DNA of 21,005 nt from positions 1 to 21,005 of the IMG/VR virus record IMGVR_UViG_3300034374_004548, one strand, 5' to 3'. A program made the position numbers and the translations under genes. The notes below the pieces were generated by a model. That model searched no databases. It worked only from the letters and a program-made list of their open reading frames with translations, and was not told the origin of the DNA. Of the stretch, positions 11,974 to 19,863 are shown piece after piece (position 1 is the first letter of the stretch; every line of letters starts with the position of its first letter). The DNA is from a virus.

Positions 11974-12516
11974 ATGAGTTGGAAAGATATAACCATCAGA
12001 AAAGTTCAAGCCATCCAAGAGATTGACGAAACCTTTAACCCTATTGAAAGAATAGCGTATACGATTGCCATTATTGAGGGGATACCTTATGACGAAGTCG
12101 GGCAATGGACAATGGAGAAACTAAAAGCATATGACTTGAGTTGGTTGAGTGAAATACCAAAGTCAAAGTTTGCGTTCTCATTCAGATTTAAGAAACGATA
12201 CTTCAGGTTAATAACCAATGCTAAAGAAATAAAAGCACATCACTTTATTGAGTTGCAAGAGGTAACCAAAGGAGACATAATAGAGAACCTTCACAAGATA
12301 ATTGCGATACTTTCTTACCGAGTTAACTTTTGGGGTAAGCGTATAGAGGATGACTACCAGTGGAAGGAAGAGAACTTTCTTGACTTACCAGTAACGGACG
12401 TACACAATTACGCTCTTTTTTTTTCGGCAGTTTATCCCAAGTTGTTGGACGCTACCCTCGATTATTTGACGGAGGTGAGGAAGGAAGTGGAGACTCATTT
12501 GGATGGCTCTCATTGA
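11974..12516 (+). CDS. tail assembly chaperone, unshifted product (gpG-like)
   Basis: A 180-residue protein. It starts MSWKDITIRKVQAIQEI, then PIERIAYTIAIIEGIPYDEV, a central FRFKKRYFRLITNAKEI strand region and GDIIENLHKIIAILSYRV. This order (W-K-D-(I/V)-T start, short helical domain, beta strands, ENLH helix) is what I associate with tail assembly chaperones of Bacteroidota phages. Such proteins keep the tape measure in solution during tail assembly. A T-run near the 3' end (12416-12424) provides a slip site to a longer product. It follows the large terminase and precedes tail-tip and tape-measure genes. A TANNTTTG box 4 bases before the ATG suggests its own promoter. Confidence 0.7.
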   Translation: MSWKDITIRKVQAIQEIDETFNPIERIAYTIAIIEGIPYDEVGQWTMEKLKAYDLSWLSEIPKSKFAFSFRFKKRYFRLITNAKEIKAHHFIELQEVTKGDIIENLHKIIAILSYRVNFWGKRIEDDYQWKEENFLDLPVTDVHNYALFFSAVYPKLLDATLDYLTEVRKEVETHLDGSH

Positions 12517-12701
12517 TTGATAGGTTAGCAGGTGGAAAGCGTACCGAGTGGGACTTAATACTTGAAATGCCGTTGGTTGAGTTCTTCAACACGATTGCTT
12601 TTCACACCACTATCACAAAGCAACGAAACAAGAGATTAGACAAGGCAGCACAAAAAGGTTTTGAGAGTTATGTGTGTGCTTGTTTAAATGAGTTACTCTG
12701 A
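12384..12701 (+). CDS. -1 frame extension of the tail assembly chaperone (gpGT-like)
   Basis: The -1 frame relative to the chaperone is open from 12384 to TGA at 12699 and overlaps the chaperone's last 133 bases. It has no good start of its own, only a TTG at 12513 that would give 62 residues. Slipping at T TTT TTT (12417-12423) would join 150 chaperone residues to about 92 from this frame, making a protein of about 242 residues. The new tail (LIDRLAGGKRTEWDLILEMP and VEFFNTIAFHTTITKQ) has the helical, W-D-x-(I/V)-L form of the gpT-like domains that bind the tape measure. Fusion by programmed frameshift is widespread in siphophage tail modules, so this is likely, though not proven here. Confidence 0.65.
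   Translation, partial: LTSNGRTQLRSFFFGSLSQVVGRYPRLFDGGEEGSGDSFGWLSLIDRLAGGKRTEWDLILEMPLVEFFNTIAFHTTITKQRNKRLDKAAQKGFESYVCACLNELL
12417..12423 (+). other. candidate -1 ribosomal slippery heptamer
   Basis: T TTT TTT in the correct phase (codons CTT TTT TTT TCG at 12415-12426) inside a run of nine T (12416-12424). A slip of -1 leads into the long open frame ending at 12701. I see only a weak downstream stem (CCTC 12456-12459 with GAGG 12473-12476 or nearby), so the stimulator is unclear. Polymerase slippage on the T-run is an alternative mechanism. Confidence 0.65.
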
Positions 12702-12724
12702 TTTGGGACACTTTCTTCTATATG

Positions 12725-12734
12725 CTATTTATAG
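12725..12734 (+). promoter_or_regulatory. CTA-WW-TATA late-type element
   Basis: CTATTTATAG lies 4 bases before the ATG at 12739 and matches the CTAWWTATAR pattern found at 18528 and 20928. Confidence 0.35.
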
Positions 12735-12738
12735 TTAA

Positions 12739-13899
12739 ATGGCAGCACTAACAGTAGCACATTCACCAAGTGGTGACTACCAACCAGCATATAATGACAA
12801 TATCTATGTCGTTACCGATGCGAGTGGTTATGCAACGACCAATTCAAACTACCGATTTATAGCAGACGTAAAATCAAGTGGAGGTACATTGCTTACACGA
12901 TTGAAGTTTCCCATACATTATGGCTCATCTACAAACGGAGTGGTTAACATCTCACGAGTACTTGAGGACTATGTCACTCACGATTGGTTATTTGAAGATG
13001 CAGCTGCAAGTGGTTGCACTAACTCTTTCTACCAATACAAGGTTGACTTTGGTTATGAATATAGCACTGGAACAACATCTCCGATATTGCAAACCACTGG
13101 TGTGACTTCTGCAAGTGGATACGTTTGGAACGGATACCTTAACCCTATTGATTGGTTGAGTTATGCAGAGGACAACTTCCTAATGGAGAGTGGTAGCACT
13201 GCTCAATTTCTAACTAACAATAATGCAAAGCGTATACACATTGATCAAAAAGATTGGATCTACCTTTTACACGACGGCACTTGCGACCATTTATCTGTTA
13301 GTTTTTCTGGCGGTAGTAGTGTTAACATCGATACACCAACCACTAAAGTTGTTAGGGTTGCGATTGGCTCAAACATTCCAGGTGGCATACCAAGTGGCAC
13401 GACATCGTATACAATCACTCCTGAAGATAGTGGAAATAATGCTATTGGTAGCACTTATACTATTACTATTGACAACCGTTGTAGCAAGTACGATAATACT
13501 GATTTGTTTTTCTTAAATAGGTTAGGTGGCGTTGAGTCATTCAGATTTGATATGATAAGACGAGACAACTACGATATAGTACGAAAATCATTTAAGTCTA
13601 ACCCTTACGAGTTGAGTGGAACTAACTACACCTATTCAGCTCAAAGCCATTCCAAGAGTGATTACTTTACACAAGCCAATGAGAGGATAACGTTGAACTC
13701 AAACAACATCACCGAAGCAGAAAGCGAGTGGTTAAAAGAGTTAGTTATGTCACCGAGAGTGTGGATGTATGACGGCACATTGAAAGCAGTTAACATTACA
13801 TCAAGTGCATACGAGGTTAGGAAAGCAGTGAACGACAAAGTGTTTAACTTGACATTAGAGATTGAGACATCCTTCCCTGACAAGAGCCAACGTTTATGA
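12739..13899 (+). CDS. tail-tip or distal-tail-like structural protein
   Basis: A 386-residue, beta-rich protein high in Ser, Thr, Asn and Tyr, as is usual for phage tail structure proteins. It starts MAALTVAHSPSGDYQPAYND, has strands RFIADVKSSGGTLLTRLKF, a repeated Ser-Gly-Thr middle, and a C-terminal part with FRFDMIRRDNYDIVRKSFKS and SEWLKELVMSPRVWMYDGTL. The placement between the tail chaperone and a large tail-hub-like protein, and the 4-base overlap (ATGA) with the latter, suggest that the two form a tail-tip complex. A distal tail (Dit-like) or major tail protein role is possible; no enzymatic motif is seen. Confidence 0.6.
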   Translation: MAALTVAHSPSGDYQPAYNDNIYVVTDASGYATTNSNYRFIADVKSSGGTLLTRLKFPIHYGSSTNGVVNISRVLEDYVTHDWLFEDAAASGCTNSFYQYKVDFGYEYSTGTTSPILQTTGVTSASGYVWNGYLNPIDWLSYAEDNFLMESGSTAQFLTNNNAKRIHIDQKDWIYLLHDGTCDHLSVSFSGGSSVNIDTPTTKVVRVAIGSNIPGGIPSGTTSYTITPEDSGNNAIGSTYTITIDNRCSKYDNTDLFFLNRLGGVESFRFDMIRRDNYDIVRKSFKSNPYELSGTNYTYSAQSHSKSDYFTQANERITLNSNNITEAESEWLKELVMSPRVWMYDGTLKAVNITSSAYEVRKAVNDKVFNLTLEIETSFPDKSQRL

Positions 13900-16565
13900 T
13901 AGAGTTATTAGTTAACAATCAGAGGGTAGAGTTAAGCGATGGTTTTGACATCAAGATAACTCGTTCTATTGCCGATATTAAAGAGCCTCAATCAAGGTCA
14001 AGTGATTGGTCAAAGACGGTAACCATACCAGGAACAAAGGTCAACAATAAGTTATTCTCACACATTTTTGAGGTGGGTAACTCAATAACTGGCTCATCTC
14101 AATTCACACCTGACTTTAACCCTAACAAGAAAGCAAGTGCAGTTGTGTTGGTAGATGGGATGACGCAAATAGAGGGCTTTATTAGGTTGACAGAAATCGT
14201 TGTTAACGACAGTTCTGACATTGAGTATAACTGCACCATTCACGGACAGACGGCAGACTTGTTTACTTCGCTTGAGAATGCCAAGATGAATGAGTTGGAC
14301 TTCAGCGAGTACAACCACACAATGAACATTACTAATGTTATTGACTCGTGGGATAATCAAATCTATATCAATGCAAGTGCAGAGCCTTTTGCCTATGGTA
14401 AGGGCTATGTGTGGATGCAACCATTACCGAAGCACAATGTAGATAAAGTAGATAGGTGGAGAGTAGATGACCATATTCCTGCTCTATACGCAAAGACGGT
14501 TGTAGACAAGATTTTTGATAACATAGGGTATACCTACACAAGTGATTCATTCTTTAACACAGACCGATTTAAACGCCTTATATTACCTTATCAATATGGT
14601 GCAATAAATGATTCAGTAAGTGGTTCGACAAATAGACTATTTCAAGCACAAGTATCAGGTTCAACTACATTGAATGCAGGTGATGTTATACCTTTTAGCA
14701 ATGATAGTACAAGTGGTAATTTTGATAATGGAGGGAATTACAATACAACTACATATAGATATACATCTCCTGACACGGCAAGATATAATTTTTACATAGA
14801 ATTTGAAAGAGTTGGTTCATCAGGTGATATTGATATATTAATAGACATATATGTTAATGGAGTATCAAAAGGATTTTTTACTGTATCTATTTCAGACGGT
14901 GATACATCAGGAGTTAATTATATAACTATAAAAACGCTTGTTAAAAATGATTACATTGAATTTAGATACAATTCAACAAGGGATTCTGGTGGTGTAACTA
15001 CAACTCAACAAATAACTGCAAATTCATACTTATATAATGAAACTGCATCTAACCTTTTAGGTTACAATAATACAGTTGACTTTGCTCAATTCTTTAGTGG
15101 TGAGTATACACAAAAGGACTTACTCCTCAACTTTGTTAAGATGTTCAATCTCTATATTGAGGACACCGAAAGCAAGGAGTTGAGGATAGTGCCAAGAGAC
15201 GAGTTTTACGATGGCGAAAATGTAGATTGGTCAGATAAATTAGACTACTCACAACCTACTCAAGTGATACCTATGGGTGACTTGCAAAGCAACCCTTATG
15301 TATTCAGTTATAAGGATACCGATGACATCAAGAACAAAGAGTACAAAGAGCAGTATGATCAGGTTTATGGACAAAACATAGTAAGGATTGATAACGACTT
15401 TGTCAAGAGTGAAAAGAAGATAGAGGTTACATTTTCACCCACTCCATTAGTAGAAGCAGTTGGAACGACAAGATACTATTCTTGGATTCCAAAAGATGAC
15501 GCAAACTTCAGAGTCCTATACTATGGTGGTGCAGTAACTACACCTGCTTACTATACATTTGATCAAAATCCAAGCACGGCAAATACAACCAAATATCCCT
15601 TAACACTTCATATTGATGACCCTTCAGATATGCAGTTTGACTTAAACTTTGGTATGCCACGAAGACTATACACAGAGATCGGCTTTGAGTATAGTAATCA
15701 AAATTTAGTAAATCAATACTACTATAAGACGATCACAGAAATAGCTGACCGAAACTCTAAAATATTCAAGGGGTATTTCAGAATAACTCCTAACGATTGG
15801 GTTAACCTAAAGTTCAACAATCTCTACTTCTTTGAAAAGCAATATTGGAGATTGAACAAGGTAACCGATTACACACCTTTAGAAGATGGCGTGTTTGAGT
15901 GTGAGTTTTTATTGGCTACTTATTACCCACCATTTGAACGTAACACTGGTGCAGTTGGTGTGGGTGCATACGATGGCAGTGGTGTTCAAGGTGACTACTT
16001 CCCAACAGAAGGACGTGGTGGTTTCTTGGGGACATCAAGTGGAGGTGTAAATATAGGAGATAATCAAGGGGACGATGACAACATAAGCACTGGCGATGGC
16101 AACAACGTTCAAGGGACTTACAACACCGTATTAGGGGGAACTAATGTAGCAACTCCACGAGATTTCAACAACGTCACTGCATTAAGGTGTACTGATTTTG
16201 CTATCCCTGAATCAGATAGAGTATATGTAGAGAATTATCCCGTTATGGGAAGTTGGTTAGGCAGTGGTAAGGTAGTAACGATAGACAACACTGATAGTCC
16301 TTACACCCCAACTTATGACGATTGGTTAGTTCTCTGCGATACAAGTGGTGGAAGTATAACGGTTAACCTACCTGACCCAACTAATAACAGTGGTAAGATG
16401 TATGTCATTAAAAAGATAGATGCAACTAACCAAGTAACGATAACCGCAGGTGATGGTTCTATCTTAATAGATGACTCAACCTCACATTCAAGCAACGCTA
16501 AAAACGGATACGACCAAGTTGTATCTGATGGCACTCAATATTGGATAATAACACACGGACACTAA
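13896..16565 (+). CDS. large tail-tip/baseplate hub protein with adhesion-like domains
   Basis: An 889-residue structural protein. Residues 1-60 (LSDGFDIKITRSIADIKEPQ, then SRSSDWSKTVTIPGTKVN) and 110-230 look like a tail-hub head that docks on the tail tube. Residues about 240-388 form a separate beta-sandwich (GDVIPFSND, TARYNFYIEFERV, NYITIKTLVKNDYIEFRYNS) resembling C1q/TNF-type jelly-roll modules, and its DNA is more AT-rich than its surroundings. Residues 390-690 resume the hub (FAQFFSGEYTQKDLLLNFVK). The last 100 residues (DDWLVLCDTSGGSITVNLPD, YVIKKIDATNQVTI) match a beta module common at the ends of phage fibres. It probably forms the tail tip and contacts the host. The TAA overlaps the tape-measure ATG by one base. 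Confidence 0.65.
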   Translation: MIELLVNNQRVELSDGFDIKITRSIADIKEPQSRSSDWSKTVTIPGTKVNNKLFSHIFEVGNSITGSSQFTPDFNPNKKASAVVLVDGMTQIEGFIRLTEIVVNDSSDIEYNCTIHGQTADLFTSLENAKMNELDFSEYNHTMNITNVIDSWDNQIYINASAEPFAYGKGYVWMQPLPKHNVDKVDRWRVDDHIPALYAKTVVDKIFDNIGYTYTSDSFFNTDRFKRLILPYQYGAINDSVSGSTNRLFQAQVSGSTTLNAGDVIPFSNDSTSGNFDNGGNYNTTTYRYTSPDTARYNFYIEFERVGSSGDIDILIDIYVNGVSKGFFTVSISDGDTSGVNYITIKTLVKNDYIEFRYNSTRDSGGVTTTQQITANSYLYNETASNLLGYNNTVDFAQFFSGEYTQKDLLLNFVKMFNLYIEDTESKELRIVPRDEFYDGENVDWSDKLDYSQPTQVIPMGDLQSNPYVFSYKDTDDIKNKEYKEQYDQVYGQNIVRIDNDFVKSEKKIEVTFSPTPLVEAVGTTRYYSWIPKDDANFRVLYYGGAVTTPAYYTFDQNPSTANTTKYPLTLHIDDPSDMQFDLNFGMPRRLYTEIGFEYSNQNLVNQYYYKTITEIADRNSKIFKGYFRITPNDWVNLKFNNLYFFEKQYWRLNKVTDYTPLEDGVFECEFLLATYYPPFERNTGAVGVGAYDGSGVQGDYFPTEGRGGFLGTSSGGVNIGDNQGDDDNISTGDGNNVQGTYNTVLGGTNVATPRDFNNVTALRCTDFAIPESDRVYVENYPVMGSWLGSGKVVTIDNTDSPYTPTYDDWLVLCDTSGGSITVNLPDPTNNSGKMYVIKKIDATNQVTITAGDGSILIDDSTSHSSNAKNGYDQVVSDGTQYWIITHGH

Positions 16566-18508
16566 TGGCTATAAATTCAGCAGTAAACATTGATATAAAC
16601 GTTGACGGAACGACCACCGTTAAACAAGCAGCAGAAGCAGTTGAGAATCTTGGAGACAAGTATTCAGATGCACAAAAGAAAGCAGAAGAACTCGCACTTG
16701 CGAAAGGATTAGACAACAAGGAAACACAAGAAGCAATTCGCCTTGCAGGTAAGTATAAAGGAGAACTTGAACAACTCGACTTTGCCATTGACGCAGCAAA
16801 GGGAGGGAGTGACCAATTATTCAGAGCATCTCAAGGAATAGTTGCAGGTTTTGAGGTAGCAGCCGGAGCAGCTGCGATATTCGGTGGTGAGAGTGAGGAG
16901 TTAGAAAAGATTCTCATCAAGGTGCAAGGTGCAATGGCACTATCTCAAGGACTCAAAGACTTCAATGAGTTCTTACCTGCCATTCAGAATGTAGCAAAAG
17001 GATTTAGTGGTGTACTTACAAAAGCCGTTCAAGGTTTTTCTAAAGCATCCAAGATTGCATTAGCATCTACTGGTGTAGGTGCTTTGATAGTTGCCGTTGG
17101 TTTATTGATTGAATATTGGGATGACTTAAAGTCTGCTTTAAGTGGTGTTACTGCTGAACAAGCTGCACTAAATGAAACTCAAGAGGACTACAACAAATCG
17201 GTAGCCACTACAACAAAACAAGTCAAAGAAGTTGGTACTGCTTTTGAGTTAGCAAAGGCTGGTGTTATCTCTAAAGAGGAAGCACTATTTCAATATAATG
17301 AGACTTTAGGTGATGTACTTGGTAGGGCTAATTCGATAGAGGAAGCAGAGCAAAACTACATTGATAAAACTGATGCTTACATTAAAGCAACTGCACTTCG
17401 TAAACAAGCAGAAGTTTTACTTGAGAAGGCAGCACAAGCACAAGCAGACGCATTAACAACTACAACAGAAAACTCATTAAGTAGTTTAGATGAATTTATT
17501 TTAGGAACTCAAAAAGGCTTTGCAAAAATAATTGATTATTCAAGTGCAGGTCTTACAAACTTAAGTGGTAGTGTAGACAAATTCAGCAATGATTTAGCCA
17601 ATGCAAAAGCAAATGATATTAAAACTGAAAAGAAATATCAAGCTGATTCATTTACTACTCTTGCCGAAGGGTTGTTAAAAGAAGCGACTGAAATTGAAAA
17701 AACCAACGATATCAAAAGTAAGTCAAACGAGAACTTCAGAAAGAAACAAGAAGAGGATAGAAAGAAAAATCAAGAGGCAGCACAAAAGGCAGCAGAAGAA
17801 CAAAGAAAACTTGCAGAAGCACAAGCAGAGCAAAACAAATTTGTAGCAGATGAACAAGCCAAAGCAAATGAAGTTGTAGGTCGTTCATTAGCCAATTCAA
17901 TCACATCTACCATTAAGCCATTTGAGATGGTCACATTGGAGTTTGAAAAACAAGCGACAAGGCAAATGGGATTCTTTGAGAAACTTGGGAAGGCAGCAGT
18001 AGCGTATGGAGAGGAGATTGGCAATAGTGTAGGTCAAGGTTTAGATGTAGCATCACAATTAGCAGAAGCGTTTGCAGGTGAAGATGAGGAGAGGCAACGT
18101 AAAGCATTTGAGTTAAGTAAAAAGTTAAGGATTGCACAAGTAATAATGAGTTCTGTTCAAGGTGTACAAGATGCGTTTACAACGGCAAACAAAAGCCCAT
18201 TAGCAATTGCTTTTCCACCTTATCCTTATATCCAAGCAAGTTTAGCAGCAGCATTCGGATTAGCACAAATCAAACAAATTTCAAACCAACAGTATAAATC
18301 AACTAAAGCACCAAGTGTAAATACTGGAGGTGGAGGAGGTGCAGTAGCAAGACCAGGAGTGCCACAATTAAACGCACCAAGATTGCAATCGACATTGAAC
18401 GCTGACAACCAACTATTCTCTGAAAGGAGAGTGTATGTAACCGAGTCAGACATCACGACAACACAAAAGAAAGTAGCAACCACACAGAAGGTTAGTTTAG
18501 TAGAATAA
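16565..18508 (+). CDS. tape measure protein
   Basis: A 647-residue protein. The ATG at 16565 (MAINSAVNIDINVDGTTTVK) overlaps the previous stop as TAATG and is preferred to the TTG at 16541. It has Ala/Lys/Glu/Gln-rich coiled-coil stretches (about 390-440: KKQEEDRKKNQEAAQKAAEE), a Gly/Ala-rich hydrophobic helix (about 165-190: IALASTGVGALIVAVGLLIE) that could cross a membrane, and a low-complexity Gly stretch (GGGGGAVARPG) near the end. These are standard for tape measures, which set tail length and enter the host envelope. By the usual ~1.5 Angstrom per residue, the tail would be roughly 100 nm. The N-terminal VDGTTTVKQAAEAVENLG is typical of Bacteroidota phages. Confidence 0.8.
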   Translation: MAINSAVNIDINVDGTTTVKQAAEAVENLGDKYSDAQKKAEELALAKGLDNKETQEAIRLAGKYKGELEQLDFAIDAAKGGSDQLFRASQGIVAGFEVAAGAAAIFGGESEELEKILIKVQGAMALSQGLKDFNEFLPAIQNVAKGFSGVLTKAVQGFSKASKIALASTGVGALIVAVGLLIEYWDDLKSALSGVTAEQAALNETQEDYNKSVATTTKQVKEVGTAFELAKAGVISKEEALFQYNETLGDVLGRANSIEEAEQNYIDKTDAYIKATALRKQAEVLLEKAAQAQADALTTTTENSLSSLDEFILGTQKGFAKIIDYSSAGLTNLSGSVDKFSNDLANAKANDIKTEKKYQADSFTTLAEGLLKEATEIEKTNDIKSKSNENFRKKQEEDRKKNQEAAQKAAEEQRKLAEAQAEQNKFVADEQAKANEVVGRSLANSITSTIKPFEMVTLEFEKQATRQMGFFEKLGKAAVAYGEEIGNSVGQGLDVASQLAEAFAGEDEERQRKAFELSKKLRIAQVIMSSVQGVQDAFTTANKSPLAIAFPPYPYIQASLAAAFGLAQIKQISNQQYKSTKAPSVNTGGGGGAVARPGVPQLNAPRLQSTLNADNQLFSERRVYVTESDITTTQKKVATTQKVSLVE

Positions 18509-18509
18509 A

Positions 18510-18540
18510 GCCAAAAAATAAAAAACACTATATATAAGTA
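18510..18540 (+). promoter_or_regulatory. late-type promoter element, copy 1
   Basis: This block contains GCCAAAAA, AACACTA and CTATATATAA (18528-18537), and matches the block at 20910-20940 at 25 of 31 aligned positions without gaps. It fills the 31-base gap between the tape-measure stop and the next ATG (18540). Confidence 0.5.
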
Positions 18541-18809
18541 TGAGTTCAGCAACAGAGTTTATGTCAGGCTTTACTGGCAGCAAAGTAGTTTCAAACACAT
18601 CTGCAAATACAGGTAGATGGCAAGGTTTTGTCGTTAACGCAGACGCAGTGGTATCTGCAATGCTTGACCAAGACGATAATTCATTAATAACTGCACTTGG
18701 TTTAAGTGGTGTAACCTTATCGGCAGGTACATTTATAAGCGTTCCTAATGGACAAGCAATTACATCAATAACTTTATCAAGTGGTTCAGTTGTAATGTAC
18801 AACGTATGA
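18540..18809 (+). CDS. small beta-rich virion protein
   Basis: An 89-residue protein rich in Ser, Thr, Gly and Val: MSSATEFMSGFTGSKVVSNT at the start, FVVNADAVVSAMLDQDDNSL in the middle and AGTFISVPNGQAITSITLSS toward the end. The regular strands and repeated S-G-V/T pattern suggest a small decoration, spike or tail-tip accessory protein. It is led by the late-type element at 18510-18540 and overlaps the lectin-like gene after it by 4 bases (ATGA). No family is recognised with confidence. Confidence 0.6.
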   Translation: MSSATEFMSGFTGSKVVSNTSANTGRWQGFVVNADAVVSAMLDQDDNSLITALGLSGVTLSAGTFISVPNGQAITSITLSSGSVVMYNV

Positions 18810-19633
18810 TAGGTGTTGGAGTAGGTTTACGAAGAAGGCGTTTTGGTGGTGGTGGCTTTAGTGGTTTACTCGATGAATATTCAGGTGCTGCTGCTGCTTA
18901 TTCATTGCGTCAATTATCAAGCACTTCAACTAATGCTATTCGTGTAAGAAGGTTATCAGATAACACTGAAACAAACATAGGTTTTGTAGACAACGAATTA
19001 GACACATCAACGCTTTCTACTTTTTGTTCGGGAACAAATGGTTTTGTTACAACGTGGTATGACCAATCGGGAAATGGAAATGACGTAACGCAAAGTACTG
19101 CTTCAAATCAACCGAAAATATATGATAGTGTTAGTGGGGTGATTGAGGATAATGGAAAGCCAAGCGTTCAATTTGATGGTAGCAATGATTCCTTTGATAT
19201 GGCATCTGCAATAACAACATCTATTTATTCAAATTTTGCAGTAATTAAGAAACAAATAACAAATTCCGTAGGTTTAACTATTGGTTTGAATAATGGTATG
19301 TCAATAGGGGCGTGGAGTGATGGTAATATATATGAAAATAATGGCTCATCTTTTGTTTATACACCATATACTAACGATACTAATCAAAATTTATTCAGTG
19401 TTATTAAAAGTGGAAATAACTCATCAGATTTTTCAGCAAATCAAAATGGTGTGACGTTACCACCATTTACAGGTTCAGGATTTAACTCAATTTCTTTTAT
19501 ATATATTGGAACTCGAAATGTGAATTGGTTCGATGGTAATATACAAGAAATAGTTATTTACACATCCGACGAATCCTCAAACCGCACGGGCATCGAAACA
19601 AACATCAACGACTTTTATTCAATATACCTATGA
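18806..19633 (+). CDS. tail adhesin with arabinofuranosidase B-like/lectin-fold domain
   Basis: A 275-residue protein. After a Gly/Arg-rich start (MIGVGVGLRRRRFGGGGFSG) comes the pattern AAAYSLRQLSSTSTNAIRVR, DNTETNIGF and the signature GFVTTWYDQSGNGNDVTQST at about 87-106, then PSVQFDGSND. This is the conserved segment of the alpha-L-arabinofuranosidase B catalytic-like fold, a concanavalin-type beta sandwich frequent in phages of Bacteroidota. The C-terminal half continues as a LamG-like sandwich. It probably binds host surface polysaccharide; whether it cleaves any sugar cannot be told, as the enzyme's catalytic residues are not identifiable here. The DNA is AT-richer in the second half. 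It overlaps its neighbours by 4 bases on each side. Confidence 0.72.
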   Translation: MIGVGVGLRRRRFGGGGFSGLLDEYSGAAAAYSLRQLSSTSTNAIRVRRLSDNTETNIGFVDNELDTSTLSTFCSGTNGFVTTWYDQSGNGNDVTQSTASNQPKIYDSVSGVIEDNGKPSVQFDGSNDSFDMASAITTSIYSNFAVIKKQITNSVGLTIGLNNGMSIGAWSDGNIYENNGSSFVYTPYTNDTNQNLFSVIKSGNNSSDFSANQNGVTLPPFTGSGFNSISFIYIGTRNVNWFDGNIQEIVIYTSDESSNRTGIETNINDFYSIYL

Positions 19634-19863
19634 TAGGATACAAATACAACACCGAACAAGAAGCAAAAGACGCAGCACACCAATGCGATATATACTACGG
19701 CATCCCAACGGGTCAAGGTGGCGAGGTAACAAACAAGTGGATTGACTATCGATTTGCAGAATTGAACACACCACAATTTTACTACATTGTGTGGAACGAT
19801 ACATTAAACGTTGTTTTAGGTGAGCCAAGCGAATTTGAAGTAATACAACCCGATTTACCATAA
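19630..19863 (+). CDS. small hypothetical tail-associated protein
   Basis: A 77-residue protein (MIGYKYNTEQEAKDAAHQCD, then WIDYRFAELNTPQFYYIVWN, ending VVLGEPSEFEVIQPDLP). I associate this kind of short protein, with an early 'YNTEQEA' helix and an 'ELNTPQFYYI' strand, with the position right behind phage adhesins, where a fibre chaperone or adhesin accessory is plausible but unproven. It overlaps the adhesin gene by 4 bases and shares one base with the protease start. Confidence 0.65.
   Translation: MIGYKYNTEQEAKDAAHQCDIYYGIPTGQGGEVTNKWIDYRFAELNTPQFYYIVWNDTLNVVLGEPSEFEVIQPDLP

Noticed and set aside
13223-13516. 97-codon hydrophobic frame within the tail protein gene
   Set aside because: It lies wholly within the 386-residue protein in another frame, and its hydrophobicity follows from the Ser/Thr codons of the real gene.
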